The notes: generated by a model not told the origin, from the letters alone. Shown: positions 42,553-52,268, numbered from the stretch's first letter. The stretch is DNA of 64,000 bases from Burkholderiaceae bacterium (GCA_016790515.1 JAEUOY010000173.1:1-64000), one strand, 5' to 3'. Made by a program: numbers and translations.

Positions 42553-45323
42553 GCGGCCTGCTCCGTGGCCAGACTGCGCTGCACCCGCTGGCGCAGCGCC
42601 GGCAGGCAGCTGCCGCACTGGGTGCCGCATTTCAGCGTCGCCTGCAGTTGCGCCAAACGGGCCTCGGCGCCGCCTTCGCAGCGGGCCAGGCAGGCGCCGA
42701 TCTCCGGGTCGGTGACGTCGAAGCAGCTGCAGACCTGCGCGCCGCGGCGCGGCGGCGCGAGCGGCGGCGTCGCGCTGCCGGCCAGCAGCGCGCGGCCGTA
42801 GGCCTCGGCCGACAGGCCGTCGACCAGCAGTGTGCCGACCCAGCCCGCAGCCCGGGTGTCGCCAGCCAGCAGGAAGGCCTGCACCCGCGCGCCGCCATCC
42901 TCGGCCACCAGCCGCACGCTGCGGTGCTGGCCGCGCCGCGGATCGCTGTAGCGCAGCACGTCGGGCTGGTCCAGTCCCAGCAAGGATTCGACCTGTTTCA
43001 GCCACGCGGGCTCCGGCGCGGCCGGCGCCGCGGCGCGCAGCCAGACACCGACCCGCCCCGGTTCGCGGCCGAAGGGCATGCACGCGGCATAGTCGAACTC
43101 GGCGCAGGCGGCCAGCAGTTCGGCGCGCCGTTCGAGCACCACCTCGGCCGGCAGCCAGGCGCGGGCCTGCAACTGCCAGGGCAGCGCCGCCTTGGTGATC
43201 TTCACCGCGGCGTGCTTCAGCTCGGGCTGCCGGCTCTGCGGACAGAACGCCGGCGAAGTCAGCGCGTTGATACCGCCGCGGTGTCGCCCGCCCAGCACCT
43301 CGTCGCCCCAGTGCATCGCGACGAAGGCCTGCGCCGGCGCGACCGCGGTGCTGGGCTGCACCGGCAGCACCACGCGGCCGCGGCGCGACTGCACCTGCAC
43401 CGGGTCGCCGGCCTCCAGCCGCAGCCGCGCCAGGTCGCTGGGGTGCATGTCCACGGTCGGTTCGGCGGCGTGGCCATACAGCCTGCCGAGCGTGCCGGTG
43501 CGCGACAGGCCATGCCAATGGTCGCGCAGCCGGCCGGTGTTCAGGCTGAACGGGTGCGAGGCGTCGCGCTTCTCGGCCAGCGCGCGCGGGCTGACCGCGG
43601 CGAACTTCGCGCGGCCATCGGCGGTCGGGAAGACGCCGTCGGTGTACAGCCGCGGCGCGCCGGCCGCCTGGCCCTCGCGCAGCGGCCATTGCTGCGGGCC
43701 CTGCTGCTCCAGCATCGCCCAGCTCAGGCCGGTGATGTCGAGGTCGCGCCCGCGTGTGCTCTCGCGGTGCTCGTTCCATAGCGACTCGGCCGTGTCGAAG
43801 TCGAACAACGAACCGCCGTCGGCGCGGCGCGGCGGCAGCAGGGCCTCGAGCCGCTTGGCCACGTCGACGGCGATCTGCCAGTCGTGGCGCGCCTGGCCCG
43901 GCGGGGGAACCGCCGCGCGCACCCGGCTGATGCGGCGCTCGCTGTTGGTCACCGTGCCGTCCTTCTCGCCCCAGGTGGTGGCCGGCAGCAGCAGGTCGGC
44001 ATAGGCCGCGGTCGCGGTGGTCGCGAAGGCCTCCTGCACGATCACGAATTCGGCGCGCTCGAGCGCGCGGCGCACGGTGGCCTGGTCGGGCAGGCTCTGG
44101 GCCGGGTTGGTGCAGGCTATCCACAGTGCGGCGATCTCGCCATCGGCTGCTGCCTGGAACATCTCGACCGCGGTCTTGCCGGGCCGCGCCGGCACGTCGC
44201 TCAGGCCCCACAGCGCGGCGACCTCGGCGCGGTGCTGCGGGTCGGCCAGGTCGCGATGCGCCGACAGCAGGTTGGCGAGTCCGCCGACCTCGCGCCCACC
44301 CATCGCGTTGGGCTGGCCGGTCAGCGAGAACGGCCCGGCGCCCGGCTTGCCGATCTGCCCGGTGGCCAGGTGCAGGTTGATCAGTGCGGCGTTCTTGTCG
44401 GTGCCGCTGACGCTCTGGTTCAGCCCCTGGCAGTACAGCGACAAGGTCGGGGTAGCCTGGCCGAACCAGCGCGCCGCCTGCACCAGGTCGGCCTCGCGGA
44501 TGCCGCACAGCCGCGCGGTCTCGGCCGGCGTCTGGTTGCGCACGATGTCGCGCAGCGCATCGAAGCCGCGGGTGTGGGCGTCGATGTAGGCGCGGTCGCC
44601 CCAGCCCTCCCACAGCAGCAGGTGCAGCAGGCCGTTGAACAGCGCGACGTCGGTGCCGGGCAGGATCTGCAGGTGCAGGTCGGCGGCCTCGGCGGTCTCG
44701 GTGCGGCGCGGGTCGACGACGATCCACTTCTGCTGCGGGTTCGCGCGCTTCGCGTCCTCGAGCCGGCGGAACAGCACCGGGTGCGCCCAGGCCATGTTGC
44801 TGCCGGCGATGAACACCGTGCCGGCGTGGTCCAGGTCCTCGTAGCTGCAGGGCGGCGCGTCGGCGCCCAGCGTCGCCTTGTAGCCTGCCACCGCGCTGCT
44901 CATGCACAGCCGGCTGTTGGTGTCGACGTTGTTGGTGCCCAGCAGCCCCTTGGCCAGCTTGTTGAAGGCGTAGTAGTCCTCGGTCAGCAACTGGCCGCTG
45001 ATGTACAGGCCGATCGCGTCGGGGCCGCGGCTCGTGGCGATCTGCGCCAGCCGGCCGGCGGCTTCGTCGATGGCGGCGTCCCAGCTCACCGGCTCGGGCC
45101 GCGCTCCGCGCTGTGCCCGGCGCATCGGCTGCAGCAGCCGGGTCTGGCGCGTCACCGAGATGCTGGCGGTCAGGTGCAGCGTGCTGCCCTTGGTGCACAG
45201 GCGGCCGAAGTTGGCCGGGTGCTCGGGGTCGCCACGCACGCCGGTGATCTGGCCGCCCTCGCTGGCGATCAGCACCCCGCAGCCCACGCCGCAGTAAGGG
45301 CAGGTGGACGCGGTCTCGGTCAC
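42549..45323 (-). CDS. nasA: assimilatory nitrate reductase catalytic subunit
   Basis: A 924-aa cytoplasmic molybdopterin enzyme reducing nitrate to nitrite. An N-terminal [4Fe-4S] site (C8, C11, C15, C43 in STCPYCGVGCGVL and GRLCTKG) is followed by the Mo-bis-MGD domains (NNVDTNSRLCMSSAVAGYKA, LYCQGLNQSVSGTDKN, TGQPNAMGGREVGGLANLLS). The C-terminal 55 residues form a BFD-like [2Fe-2S] domain (VCSCFDVTDPEIGACLARC, LKCGTQCGSCLPALR), as in Klebsiella NasA. The GTG start at 45323 overlaps the nirD stop; a longer frame upstream is antisense to nirD. No NasC-type reductase gene is nearby. Confidence 0.93.
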   Translation of the reverse strand: MTETASTCPYCGVGCGVLIASEGGQITGVRGDPEHPANFGRLCTKGSTLHLTASISVTRQTRLLQPMRRAQRGARPEPVSWDAAIDEAAGRLAQIATSRGPDAIGLYISGQLLTEDYYAFNKLAKGLLGTNNVDTNSRLCMSSAVAGYKATLGADAPPCSYEDLDHAGTVFIAGSNMAWAHPVLFRRLEDAKRANPQQKWIVVDPRRTETAEAADLHLQILPGTDVALFNGLLHLLLWEGWGDRAYIDAHTRGFDALRDIVRNQTPAETARLCGIREADLVQAARWFGQATPTLSLYCQGLNQSVSGTDKNAALINLHLATGQIGKPGAGPFSLTGQPNAMGGREVGGLANLLSAHRDLADPQHRAEVAALWGLSDVPARPGKTAVEMFQAAADGEIAALWIACTNPAQSLPDQATVRRALERAEFVIVQEAFATTATAAYADLLLPATTWGEKDGTVTNSERRISRVRAAVPPPGQARHDWQIAVDVAKRLEALLPPRRADGGSLFDFDTAESLWNEHRESTRGRDLDITGLSWAMLEQQGPQQWPLREGQAAGAPRLYTDGVFPTADGRAKFAAVSPRALAEKRDASHPFSLNTGRLRDHWHGLSRTGTLGRLYGHAAEPTVDMHPSDLARLRLEAGDPVQVQSRRGRVVLPVQPSTAVAPAQAFVAMHWGDEVLGGRHRGGINALTSPAFCPQSRQPELKHAAVKITKAALPWQLQARAWLPAEVVLERRAELLAACAEFDYAACMPFGREPGRVGVWLRAAAPAAPEPAWLKQVESLLGLDQPDVLRYSDPRRGQHRSVRLVAEDGGARVQAFLLAGDTRAAGWVGTLLVDGLSAEAYGRALLAGSATPPLAPPRRGAQVCSCFDVTDPEIGACLARCEGGAEARLAQLQATLKCGTQCGSCLPALRQRVQRSLATEQAA

Positions 45324-45679
45324 GCGGCGGCCTGGGCGGGGTCGACCGCCAGCGTGCGCAGCTCGTCGGCGTCCAGCGACACCTCGCCGCCGGCGCTGAC
45401 CTGCACCGCGAAGCGCGTCGTGCAGCCGGCATCGGGCGCGCGGGCGCAGCCGTCGGCCAGCTCGATGGTCCAGTTGTGCAGCGGGCAGGCCACGCTGTGG
45501 CCGAAGACGATGCCCTGGCTCAGCGGCCCGCCCTTGTGCGGGCAGCGGTCGAGCAGCGCGAAGACATGGTCGTCGGCGGCGCGGAACAGCGCCACCGCGA
45601 CCCCTTGGCTGCGCGCGACGCGGCGGGCGCCGAGCGGCGGGATGTCCTGCACGTGGCAGATGGCGATCCATTCAGACAT
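45320..45679 (-). CDS. nirD: nitrite reductase (NADH) small subunit
   Basis: A 119-aa Rieske-like protein with the [2Fe-2S] ligand pattern in LDRCPHKGGPLSQG and ACPLHNWTIEL. It forms the NADH-dependent assimilatory nitrite reductase with NirB. A GGAG precedes the ATG at 45679. It is 11 bp downstream of nirB and overlaps nasA. Confidence 0.94.
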   Translation of the reverse strand: MSEWIAICHVQDIPPLGARRVARSQGVAVALFRAADDHVFALLDRCPHKGGPLSQGIVFGHSVACPLHNWTIELADGCARAPDAGCTTRFAVQVSAGGEVSLDADELRTLAVDPAQAAA

Positions 45680-45690
45680 CGGTGTTCTCC

Positions 45691-48150
45691 TCAAACCGGC
45701 GCCGCGACCGGCGTGAACTGGCGCAGGTCGACCTGCGCCTGCTGGTGCTGAAACCAGGGGTCGGGCTCGCCGTCGAGCGCGAACTGCAGCCGCTCCCACA
45801 GCGCCTTGCGGCCCTCGGCGTCGTCGAGGATGCGCTTCTTCACGTGGTCGAGCCCGACGCGGTTGACGTAGTGCACCGTGCGTTCGAGGTACCAGCCCTC
45901 CTCGCGGTAGAGCTGGCAGAACGCGCCGGTGTACTCCAGCACCTCGTCGGCGGTCTTCAGCTTGACGAGGAAATGCGCGACCTCGGTCTTGATGCCGCCG
46001 TTGCCGGCGACGTACCTCTCCCCGCCCGAATCGACGCCGATGATGCCGACGTCCTTGATGCCGGCCTCGGCGCAGTTGCGCGGGCAGCCGCTGACCGCGA
46101 ACTTCACCTTGTGCGGCGCGTACATGCGCCACATCGCGCGCTCCAGGTCCTTGCCCATCTGGGTCGAGTCCTGGGTGCCGAAGCGGCACCATTCCGAGCC
46201 GACGCAGGTCTTCACGGTGCGCAGCGCCTTGGCATAGGCGTGGCCGCTGGGCATGCCGATGTCCTGCCAGACCGCCGGCAGGTCCTCCTTCTTCACCCCC
46301 AGCAGGTCGATGCGCTGGCCGCCGGTGACCTTGACGGTGGGGATCTTGTACTTGTCGACCACGTCGGCGATGCGGCGCAGCTCGTCGGCACTGGTCTCGC
46401 CGCCCCACATCCGCGGGATCACGCTGTAGCTGCCATCCTTCTGGATGTTGGCGTGGCTGCGCTCGTTGATGAAGCGGCTCTGCGGGTCGTCCTGCGCCTC
46501 CTTCGGCCAGGTGCTGATCAGGTAGTAGTTCACCGCCGGGCGGCAGCTCGCGCAGCCGTTGGGCGTGCGCCAGTCGAGCAGGCGGTAGACCGCGTCGATC
46601 GTCAGCAGGTGGTGCTCGCGGATCGCGTCACGCACCACCTGGTGGCCATGGTCGGTGCAGCCGCACATCGCCTTGGTCTTCGGCGTCGCGCTGTAGTCGC
46701 CGCCGGCGGTGAACATCAGCAGCTGCTCGACCAGCCCGGTGCACGAGCCGCAGGATGCGCTGGCCTTGGTGTGCTTGCGCACCTCGTCGAGCGTGAACAG
46801 GCCTTTTTCCTTGATCGCCTTGCAGATCGTGCCCTTGGTCACGCCGTTGCAGCCGCAGACCTCGTCGGCGTCGGCCATCGCCGCGGCCTTGCTGTGGCCC
46901 TGGTGGCCGGTGTCGCCGATGTTGCTTTCGCCGAACATCAGCTTGTCGCGGATGTCGGCGATCTTGCGGCCGTCGCGCAGCAGCTTGAAGTACCAGCTGC
47001 CGTCGACGGTGTCGCCGTACATCACCGCGCCGACCAGCTTGTCGTCCTTGATCACCAGCTTCTTGTAGACGCCGCCGAAGGGGTCGCTCATCACGATCTC
47101 CTCGCAGTCGGCGTCCTCGGGCTTGCCGGTCTTCGCGCCCATGAACTGGCCGGCGCTGAACAGGTCGATGCCGGTCACCTTCAGCTTGGTGCTGGTCTGG
47201 CTGCCGGTGTAGCGGCCGATGCCGAAGTGCGCCAGGTGGGTGGCGCAGACCTTGCCCTGCTCGAACAGCGGCGCGACCAGGCCGTAGGCGATGCCACGGT
47301 GCGCGGCGCATTCGCCGACCGAGTAGATGCGCGGGTCGGTGATCGTCTGCATCGTGTCGTTGACGACGACGCCGCGCTGGCAGTGCAGGCCGCAGGCCTC
47401 GGCCAGGTCGGTGTTCGGGCGGATGCCGGCGGCCATCACCACCAGGTCGGCGGGGATCTCGCTGCCGTCCTTGAACTGCACCGCGGCGACGCGGCCCGAG
47501 GCGCCGGCGACCAGCGCCTGGGTCTGCGCGCCCATCATGAAGCGCAGGCCGCGGTCCTCGAGCGATTTCTGCAGCAGCTTCGCGGCCACGTCGTCGAGCT
47601 GGCGCTCCATCAGCCACGGCATGATGTGCACCACGGTCACCGTCATGCCGCGCAGCATCAGGCCGTTGGCCGCCTCCAGCCCGAGCAGGCCGCCGCCGAT
47701 CACGACCGCGTGCCGGTACTTGCTGGCCGCGTCGATCATCGCCTGGGTGTCGGCGATGTCGCGGTAGGCGATCACGCCGGGCAGGTCCTTGCCCGGCACC
47801 GGCAGGATGAACGGGTGCGAGCCGGTGGCCAGCAGCAGCCGGTCGTACGGTGCCTCGGTGCCGTCGGCGGCGCGCACGACGCGCTCGAGGCGGTCGATCT
47901 GCGTCACCTTCTTGCCGGCGTGAAGCGTGATGCCGTGCTCGGCGTACCACGACAGCGGGTTCAGGACGATCTCGTCGAGCGTCTGCTCGCCGGCCAGCAC
48001 CGGGCTCAGCAGGATGCGGTTGTAGTTGGGGTGCGGCTCGGCGCCGAACACGGTGATGTCGTAGAGGTCGGGCGCGATCTTCAGCAGCTCTTCGAGCGTG
48101 CGCACGCCGGCCATGCCGTTGCCGACCATCACGAGGTTCATCTTCTTCAT
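45691..48150 (-). CDS. nirB: nitrite reductase (NADH) large subunit
   Basis: An 819-aa enzyme reducing nitrite to ammonium. The FAD/NADH module (MVGNGMAGVRTLEELLKIAP, VVIGGGLLGLEAANGLML) is followed by two BFD-type [2Fe-2S] segments (VCGCNGVTKGTICKAIKEKG, SCGSCTGLVEQLL) and by the sirohaem/[4Fe-4S] domain with cysteines in TCVGSEWCRFG and GCPRNCAEAG. It is complete. The ATG at 48150 (MKKMNLVMVG) has GGAAG upstream. Sirohaem should come from the operon's cobA. Confidence 0.96.
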   Translation of the reverse strand: MKKMNLVMVGNGMAGVRTLEELLKIAPDLYDITVFGAEPHPNYNRILLSPVLAGEQTLDEIVLNPLSWYAEHGITLHAGKKVTQIDRLERVVRAADGTEAPYDRLLLATGSHPFILPVPGKDLPGVIAYRDIADTQAMIDAASKYRHAVVIGGGLLGLEAANGLMLRGMTVTVVHIMPWLMERQLDDVAAKLLQKSLEDRGLRFMMGAQTQALVAGASGRVAAVQFKDGSEIPADLVVMAAGIRPNTDLAEACGLHCQRGVVVNDTMQTITDPRIYSVGECAAHRGIAYGLVAPLFEQGKVCATHLAHFGIGRYTGSQTSTKLKVTGIDLFSAGQFMGAKTGKPEDADCEEIVMSDPFGGVYKKLVIKDDKLVGAVMYGDTVDGSWYFKLLRDGRKIADIRDKLMFGESNIGDTGHQGHSKAAAMADADEVCGCNGVTKGTICKAIKEKGLFTLDEVRKHTKASASCGSCTGLVEQLLMFTAGGDYSATPKTKAMCGCTDHGHQVVRDAIREHHLLTIDAVYRLLDWRTPNGCASCRPAVNYYLISTWPKEAQDDPQSRFINERSHANIQKDGSYSVIPRMWGGETSADELRRIADVVDKYKIPTVKVTGGQRIDLLGVKKEDLPAVWQDIGMPSGHAYAKALRTVKTCVGSEWCRFGTQDSTQMGKDLERAMWRMYAPHKVKFAVSGCPRNCAEAGIKDVGIIGVDSGGERYVAGNGGIKTEVAHFLVKLKTADEVLEYTGAFCQLYREEGWYLERTVHYVNRVGLDHVKKRILDDAEGRKALWERLQFALDGEPDPWFQHQQAQVDLRQFTPVAAPV

Positions 48151-48172
48151 CGGAATGCTTCCAGCCAGAGGT

Positions 48173-49153
48173 TCAGAAGTACCAGGCGACGACCGCGACG
48201 ACGCGGCCGGACTGCAGCACCGGCAGCGCGACGATCGCCTGCAGGCCCAGCGCGCTGGCAGCGATGCCGACGCCGCCGGGCTCCTTGCCGGCCTTGGCGC
48301 CGACCGCGGGCACGCCGCTGGCGAAGGCCTGGCCGATCGCACCCTGGCCGCTGGCCACGCGCTGGTCGAGCGGACCGACGTCCAGCTCGCCGGCCAGCTC
48401 GCAGAAGCCTTCGCTGCGCATCAGCGCGCTGCCGGCCGGGTCGGGCAGCCAGGTCTCGAAGCGGCGAACGATCGGGGTCGCCAGCGCCGACAGGAAGGCC
48501 ATCACGTAGTGGTCGCCGTCGGCCGCCGGGCCCGGGCTGCAGGGGATCGCGAAGCCGCGGTTGATGCCCACCTTCTGCGCGCTGTCGGCACGCAGGAAGC
48601 GGCCGCCCTTGCCCAGGTCGGGCATGAACACCGGCCGGCCGCGCTCCCAGGCCAGGCCGGGCAGGCCGGTGCCCTTGCGGAACGCGGTGCGGCGCGAGAT
48701 GAACTCGAACGCGTCGGCGGTGGCACCGTAGTAGCCGTCGTCCAGCGTCATGTCCCTGGAGATCGCCGGCTGGTTGCGCCACAGCTCGATCGCGCCGGCC
48801 TGCTGCTCGCCGGCGCCGCAGAAGATCAGCACGACGGCCTCGAGCTTCGCCCCGCTGAACACCGGCAGCGCGATGCCGCAGCTCAGCCCGTCGGCATGCG
48901 CGGCGGCGGTGCGGCGGAAGATGGAGCCCTCGACGTCCTTCAGCACGATCGGCCGGCCGCTCTCCCAGGCCTGGCCGGGCAGGCCCTCGCCGCGGCCGAA
49001 GCACATCTGCCGGCTCAGCATGCCGAAGCGCTGAGCCGCGCCGTACCAGGCGCCGCCCAGCTCGAGCAGGGCGCCGTCGGCGTCGGGCACCCAGACCTCG
49101 ACGACGCGGATGAAGGTGGCGGCGGTGGCCTGGGACACGATCTCGGCGGTCAT
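48173..49153 (-). CDS. tandem GAF-domain protein inside the nitrate operon
   Basis: A 326-aa soluble protein made of two related halves. The first has FGRGEGLPGQAWESGRPIVL and GIALPVFSGAKLEAVVLIFC; the second has RKGTGLPGLAWERGRPVFMP and a later AIVALPVLQSGRVVAVVAWY. The repeated GLPGxAWExGRP signature is typical of GAF sensor domains. No kinase, HTH or ANTAR output domain is attached. Its start overlaps the stop of the ABC ATPase gene (TGATG) and it lies just before nirB, so it may sense nitrate, nitrite or redox state for the pathway. The function is unproven. Confidence 0.78.
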   Translation of the reverse strand: MTAEIVSQATAATFIRVVEVWVPDADGALLELGGAWYGAAQRFGMLSRQMCFGRGEGLPGQAWESGRPIVLKDVEGSIFRRTAAAHADGLSCGIALPVFSGAKLEAVVLIFCGAGEQQAGAIELWRNQPAISRDMTLDDGYYGATADAFEFISRRTAFRKGTGLPGLAWERGRPVFMPDLGKGGRFLRADSAQKVGINRGFAIPCSPGPAADGDHYVMAFLSALATPIVRRFETWLPDPAGSALMRSEGFCELAGELDVGPLDQRVASGQGAIGQAFASGVPAVGAKAGKEPGGVGIAASALGLQAIVALPVLQSGRVVAVVAWYF

Positions 49154-49962
49154 CACGCGGCCCTCTCGACATGGCTGTGGCGCGTGTACAGGAAGTCGAT
49201 GACCTCCTTGCGGTACTGCACGTAGGCGCGGTCCTCGACCAGTTCGACGCGGTTGCGCGGCCGCGGCAGGTCGACGCGCAGCACCTCGCCGATCGTCGCC
49301 GCGGGGCCGTTGGTCATCATCACGATGCGGTCGCTGAGCAGCACCGCCTCGTCGACGTCGTGGGTCACCATCATCACGGTGGCGCCGGTGGTGGCGACGA
49401 TCTTCAGCAGTTCGTCCTGCAGCCTGGCGCGGGTCAGCGCGTCGAGCGCGCCGAAGGGCTCGTCCATCAGCAGCATCTTCGGCTCCATCGCCAGTGCCCG
49501 GGCGATGCCCACGCGCTGCTTCATGCCGCCGGAGATCTCGTGCGGGCGCTTGGCCACCGCATGCGACATGCCGACCAGCTCCAGCGCGGCCAGCGAGCGC
49601 TCGCGCAGCCGGGCCTTGCCTTCCTTGTCGCCGAACACCCGCTCGACCGCCAGGTGAACGTTGTCCAGGCAGCTCAGCCAGGGCAGCAGCGAGTGGTTCT
49701 GGAACACCACGCCGCGGTCGGGGCCGGGGCCGCTGAGCTCGCGGTCGTCGAGCAGCAGCACGCCGCTGGTCGGCACGGTCAGCCCGGCCACCAGGTTCAG
49801 CAGCGTCGACTTGCCGCAGCCCGAATGGCCGATCAGCGAGACGAACTCGCCCTGCTCGACGTCCAGCGCGATGTCGCGCAAGGCGACGAAGGGGCCGCGC
49901 TTGGTTGAGAAAGTCATGCCGACGTCGCTGATCTGCAGCATCGGTTTGCCGTTGATTCGCAT
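49153..49962 (-). CDS. nrtD: nitrate ABC transporter ATP-binding protein
   Basis: A 269-aa ATPase of the nitrate/sulfonate/taurine family. It has Walker A LIGHSGCGKSTLLNLVAGL, the signature ISGGMKQRVGIARALAMEP and Walker B LLMDEPFGALDALTRARLQ. It lacks the C-terminal binding-protein-like domain of NrtC, so it corresponds to NrtD/NasD. It sits 11 bp downstream of the permease. Confidence 0.92.
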   Translation of the reverse strand: MRINGKPMLQISDVGMTFSTKRGPFVALRDIALDVEQGEFVSLIGHSGCGKSTLLNLVAGLTVPTSGVLLLDDRELSGPGPDRGVVFQNHSLLPWLSCLDNVHLAVERVFGDKEGKARLRERSLAALELVGMSHAVAKRPHEISGGMKQRVGIARALAMEPKMLLMDEPFGALDALTRARLQDELLKIVATTGATVMMVTHDVDEAVLLSDRIVMMTNGPAATIGEVLRVDLPRPRNRVELVEDRAYVQYRKEVIDFLYTRHSHVERAA

Positions 49963-49973
49963 GGTCGCCCCCT

Positions 49974-50876
49974 TCAGCTGTAGTCGAAGCGCCGGGCGAT
50001 GGCCATCAGCGACCATTCGAGCAGCAGCCCGACGATGCCGATGACGAAGATCGCGATGATGATGTGGGCCACGTTCAGGTTGTTCCACTCGTCCCAGACC
50101 CAGAAGCCGATGCCGACGCCGCCGGTCAGCATCTCGGCGGCGACGATCACCAGCCAGGCCGTGCCGACGCTCAGGCGCACGCCGGTCAGCAGGTAGGGCA
50201 TCACCGAAGGCAGCAGGATGCGGGTGGCGATGCGCCATTCGCTGAGCTTGAGCACGCGCGCGACGTTCAGGTAGTCCTCGGGCACGCGCTGCACGCCGAC
50301 CGCGGTGTTGATCACCATCGGCCAGATCGAGCAGATGAAGATCGTCCAGATCGCCGCCGGGTTGGCCGACTTGAACACCAGCAGGCCGATCGGCAGCCAG
50401 GCCAGCGGCGAGACCGGCTTGAGCAGGCTGACCAGCGGCGAGACCATGCGGTTGAGCAGCGCGAAGCGGCCGATCAGGAAGCCCAGCGGGATGCCGACCA
50501 CCGCCGCCAGCCCGAAGCCCAGGCCGACCCGCTCGAGCGAGAACAGGATGTTCCAGCCGATGCCCTGGTCGTTCGGCCCGTTCGAATAGAACGGGTTCGC
50601 GAACAGCTTGACCGCCGCGTCGAAGGTGGCCGCCGGCGTCGGGAACGCGCCGCCCTTCTGGGTCGACAGTGCCCAGATGCCGACCAGCAAGGCCATGCCG
50701 GCCAGCGGCGGCAGCAGCTTGCCCATCAGCGCCGACCAGTCGAACGGGTCGCGCGGGGCGCGGGCGGGCTTGACGGCCGGGGCCGGCGTGGGCCGCGCGG
50801 TGGCGGCGGGCGCCGGCTTGGCGTCGGCCAGCACCTGGGCGGCTTCCTGCGGAGAATGGAAAACGGCACTGACCAT
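49974..50876 (-). CDS. nrtB: nitrate ABC transporter permease
   Basis: A 300-aa inner-membrane permease with about six helices and the EAA-type loop region (VPEDYLNVARVLKLSEWRIA). The NrtB-specific GVRLSVGTAWLVIVAAEMLT and GGVGIGFWVWDEWNNLNVAH are present. An N-terminal cytoplasmic extension of about 50 residues rich in Ala and Pro precedes the first helix. GAAGGAG supports the ATG at 50876. Confidence 0.93.
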   Translation of the reverse strand: MVSAVFHSPQEAAQVLADAKPAPAATARPTPAPAVKPARAPRDPFDWSALMGKLLPPLAGMALLVGIWALSTQKGGAFPTPAATFDAAVKLFANPFYSNGPNDQGIGWNILFSLERVGLGFGLAAVVGIPLGFLIGRFALLNRMVSPLVSLLKPVSPLAWLPIGLLVFKSANPAAIWTIFICSIWPMVINTAVGVQRVPEDYLNVARVLKLSEWRIATRILLPSVMPYLLTGVRLSVGTAWLVIVAAEMLTGGVGIGFWVWDEWNNLNVAHIIIAIFVIGIVGLLLEWSLMAIARRFDYS

Positions 50877-50922
50877 GGTCGGCTCCTTCGTCGATGTTCG
50901 GTGGCGTGGGGCAGCCCGGTCT

Positions 50923-52200
50923 TCAGGCCGCGCTGGCGCGGACCTTGAAGCCGTCGGCGTACTTGGCCGGGTCCTTGCCGTCCCAGACCACACCGTCGAT
51001 CAGCTTGCTGCTGCGCAGCGGGTCCTTGGGCAGGTTGACCTTCAGCGCGCTGGCGGCCTGCTTGTAGAGGTCGACCTGGTTGATCTGCTTGGCCACCGCC
51101 AGGTAATCGGGGTGGTCCTTCAGCAGGCCCCAGCGCTTGTGCTGGGTCAGGAACCACATGCCGTCGCTGAGGTACGGGAAGTTCACCGCGCCGTCGCCGA
51201 AGAACTTCATGTAGTTCGGGTCGTCCCAGGTCTTGCCCAGGCCGTTCTGGTAGCGGCCCAGGATGCGCTGGTTGATCGCGTCGACGCTGGTGTTGACGTA
51301 GCTCTTGTCGGCGATCGTCTCGGCCATCTTGTTCTTGTTCTGCAGCCCGGCGTCGATCCAGCGGCCGGCCTCGAGCACCGCCATCATCACCGCGCGCGCG
51401 GTGTTCGGGTACTTCTTGACGAAGTCGCCGGTGGTGCCCAGCACCTTCTCGGGATGGTCCTTCCAGATGTCCTGGGTGGTCACCGCGGTGATGCCGATGC
51501 CGTCGATGATCGCGCGGTGGTTCCAGGGCTCGCCGACGCAGAAGCCGTCCATGTTGCCCACCCGCATGTTGGCCACCATCTGCGGCGGCGGCACGGTGAT
51601 GACCTTGGCGTCCTTCATCGGGTTGATGCCCGCCGAGGCCAGCCAGTAGTACAGCCACATCGCGTGGGTGCCGGTCGGGAAGGTCTGCGCGAAGGTGTAC
51701 TCGCGCTTCTCGGCGGCCATCGCCTTGGCCAGGCTGGCGCCGTCGACCGCGCCCTTGTCGGCCAGCTTCTTGCTCAGCGTGATGGCCTGGCCGTTGTTGT
51801 TCAAGGTCATCAGCACGGCCATGTCCTTCTTCGGCCCGCCGACGCCCAGGTGCACGCCGTAGACCAGGCCGTACAGCACATGCGCCATGTCGAGCTCGCC
51901 GTTGACCAGCTTGTCGCGCACGCCGGCCCAACTGGCTTCCTTGGTCGGCACGATCTTCACGCCGTACTTCTTGTCGAAGCCCAGCACGCTGGCCATCACG
52001 ACGCTGGCGCAGTCGGTCAGCGGGATGAAGCCGATCCTGACCTCTTCCTTCTCGGGCTTGTCGCTGCCCTGGGCGTAGACCGCGGCGCGCAGCGCCGGGT
52101 CGATGACGAGGCCGGCGGTGGCGACGGCGGCAGTCTGGATGATGCGGCGGCGTGACATGTCGGGGGCCTCGGCAGCGGGGGTGTTGCGGGTTGCGGTCAT
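50923..52200 (-). CDS. nrtA: nitrate ABC transporter substrate-binding protein (Tat-exported)
   Basis: A 425-aa periplasmic protein of the NrtA/CmpA family. A twin-arginine signal is visible (DMSRRRIIQTAAVATAGLVI). The mature part has VRIGFIPLTDCASVVMASVL, VPPPQMVANMRVGNMDGFCV and GEPWNHRAIIDGIGITAVTT, which line the nitrate site in known structures. AAGGATCTCC precedes the ATG at 52200. It opens the structural operon and is preceded by a 124-nt leader with ANTAR-type hairpins and a sigma-54 promoter. Confidence 0.94.
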   Translation of the reverse strand: MTATRNTPAAEAPDMSRRRIIQTAAVATAGLVIDPALRAAVYAQGSDKPEKEEVRIGFIPLTDCASVVMASVLGFDKKYGVKIVPTKEASWAGVRDKLVNGELDMAHVLYGLVYGVHLGVGGPKKDMAVLMTLNNNGQAITLSKKLADKGAVDGASLAKAMAAEKREYTFAQTFPTGTHAMWLYYWLASAGINPMKDAKVITVPPPQMVANMRVGNMDGFCVGEPWNHRAIIDGIGITAVTTQDIWKDHPEKVLGTTGDFVKKYPNTARAVMMAVLEAGRWIDAGLQNKNKMAETIADKSYVNTSVDAINQRILGRYQNGLGKTWDDPNYMKFFGDGAVNFPYLSDGMWFLTQHKRWGLLKDHPDYLAVAKQINQVDLYKQAASALKVNLPKDPLRSSKLIDGVVWDGKDPAKYADGFKVRASAA

Positions 52201-52236
52201 GGAGATCCTTCGAAAGAAGCCGTTGGAAACGACGAA

Positions 52237-52268
52237 GGCCCGCCGCACGTCGCTGCGTGCGGCGGGCC
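52237..52268 (-). terminator. leader terminator of the nitrate operon (attenuator)
   Basis: A perfect 13-bp stem (arms GGCCCGCCGCACG and CGTGCGGCGGGCC) with a six-base loop lies in the nrtA leader, followed on the minus strand by TTCGTCGTTTCC. Its 5' arm overlaps the second ANTAR hairpin, so the two structures exclude each other. Confidence 0.8.

Noticed and set aside
45682-48564. 960-codon plus-strand frame opposite nirB
   Set aside because: It is antisense to the intact nirB and has no recognisable motif, only Val/Ala/His-rich shadow sequence.
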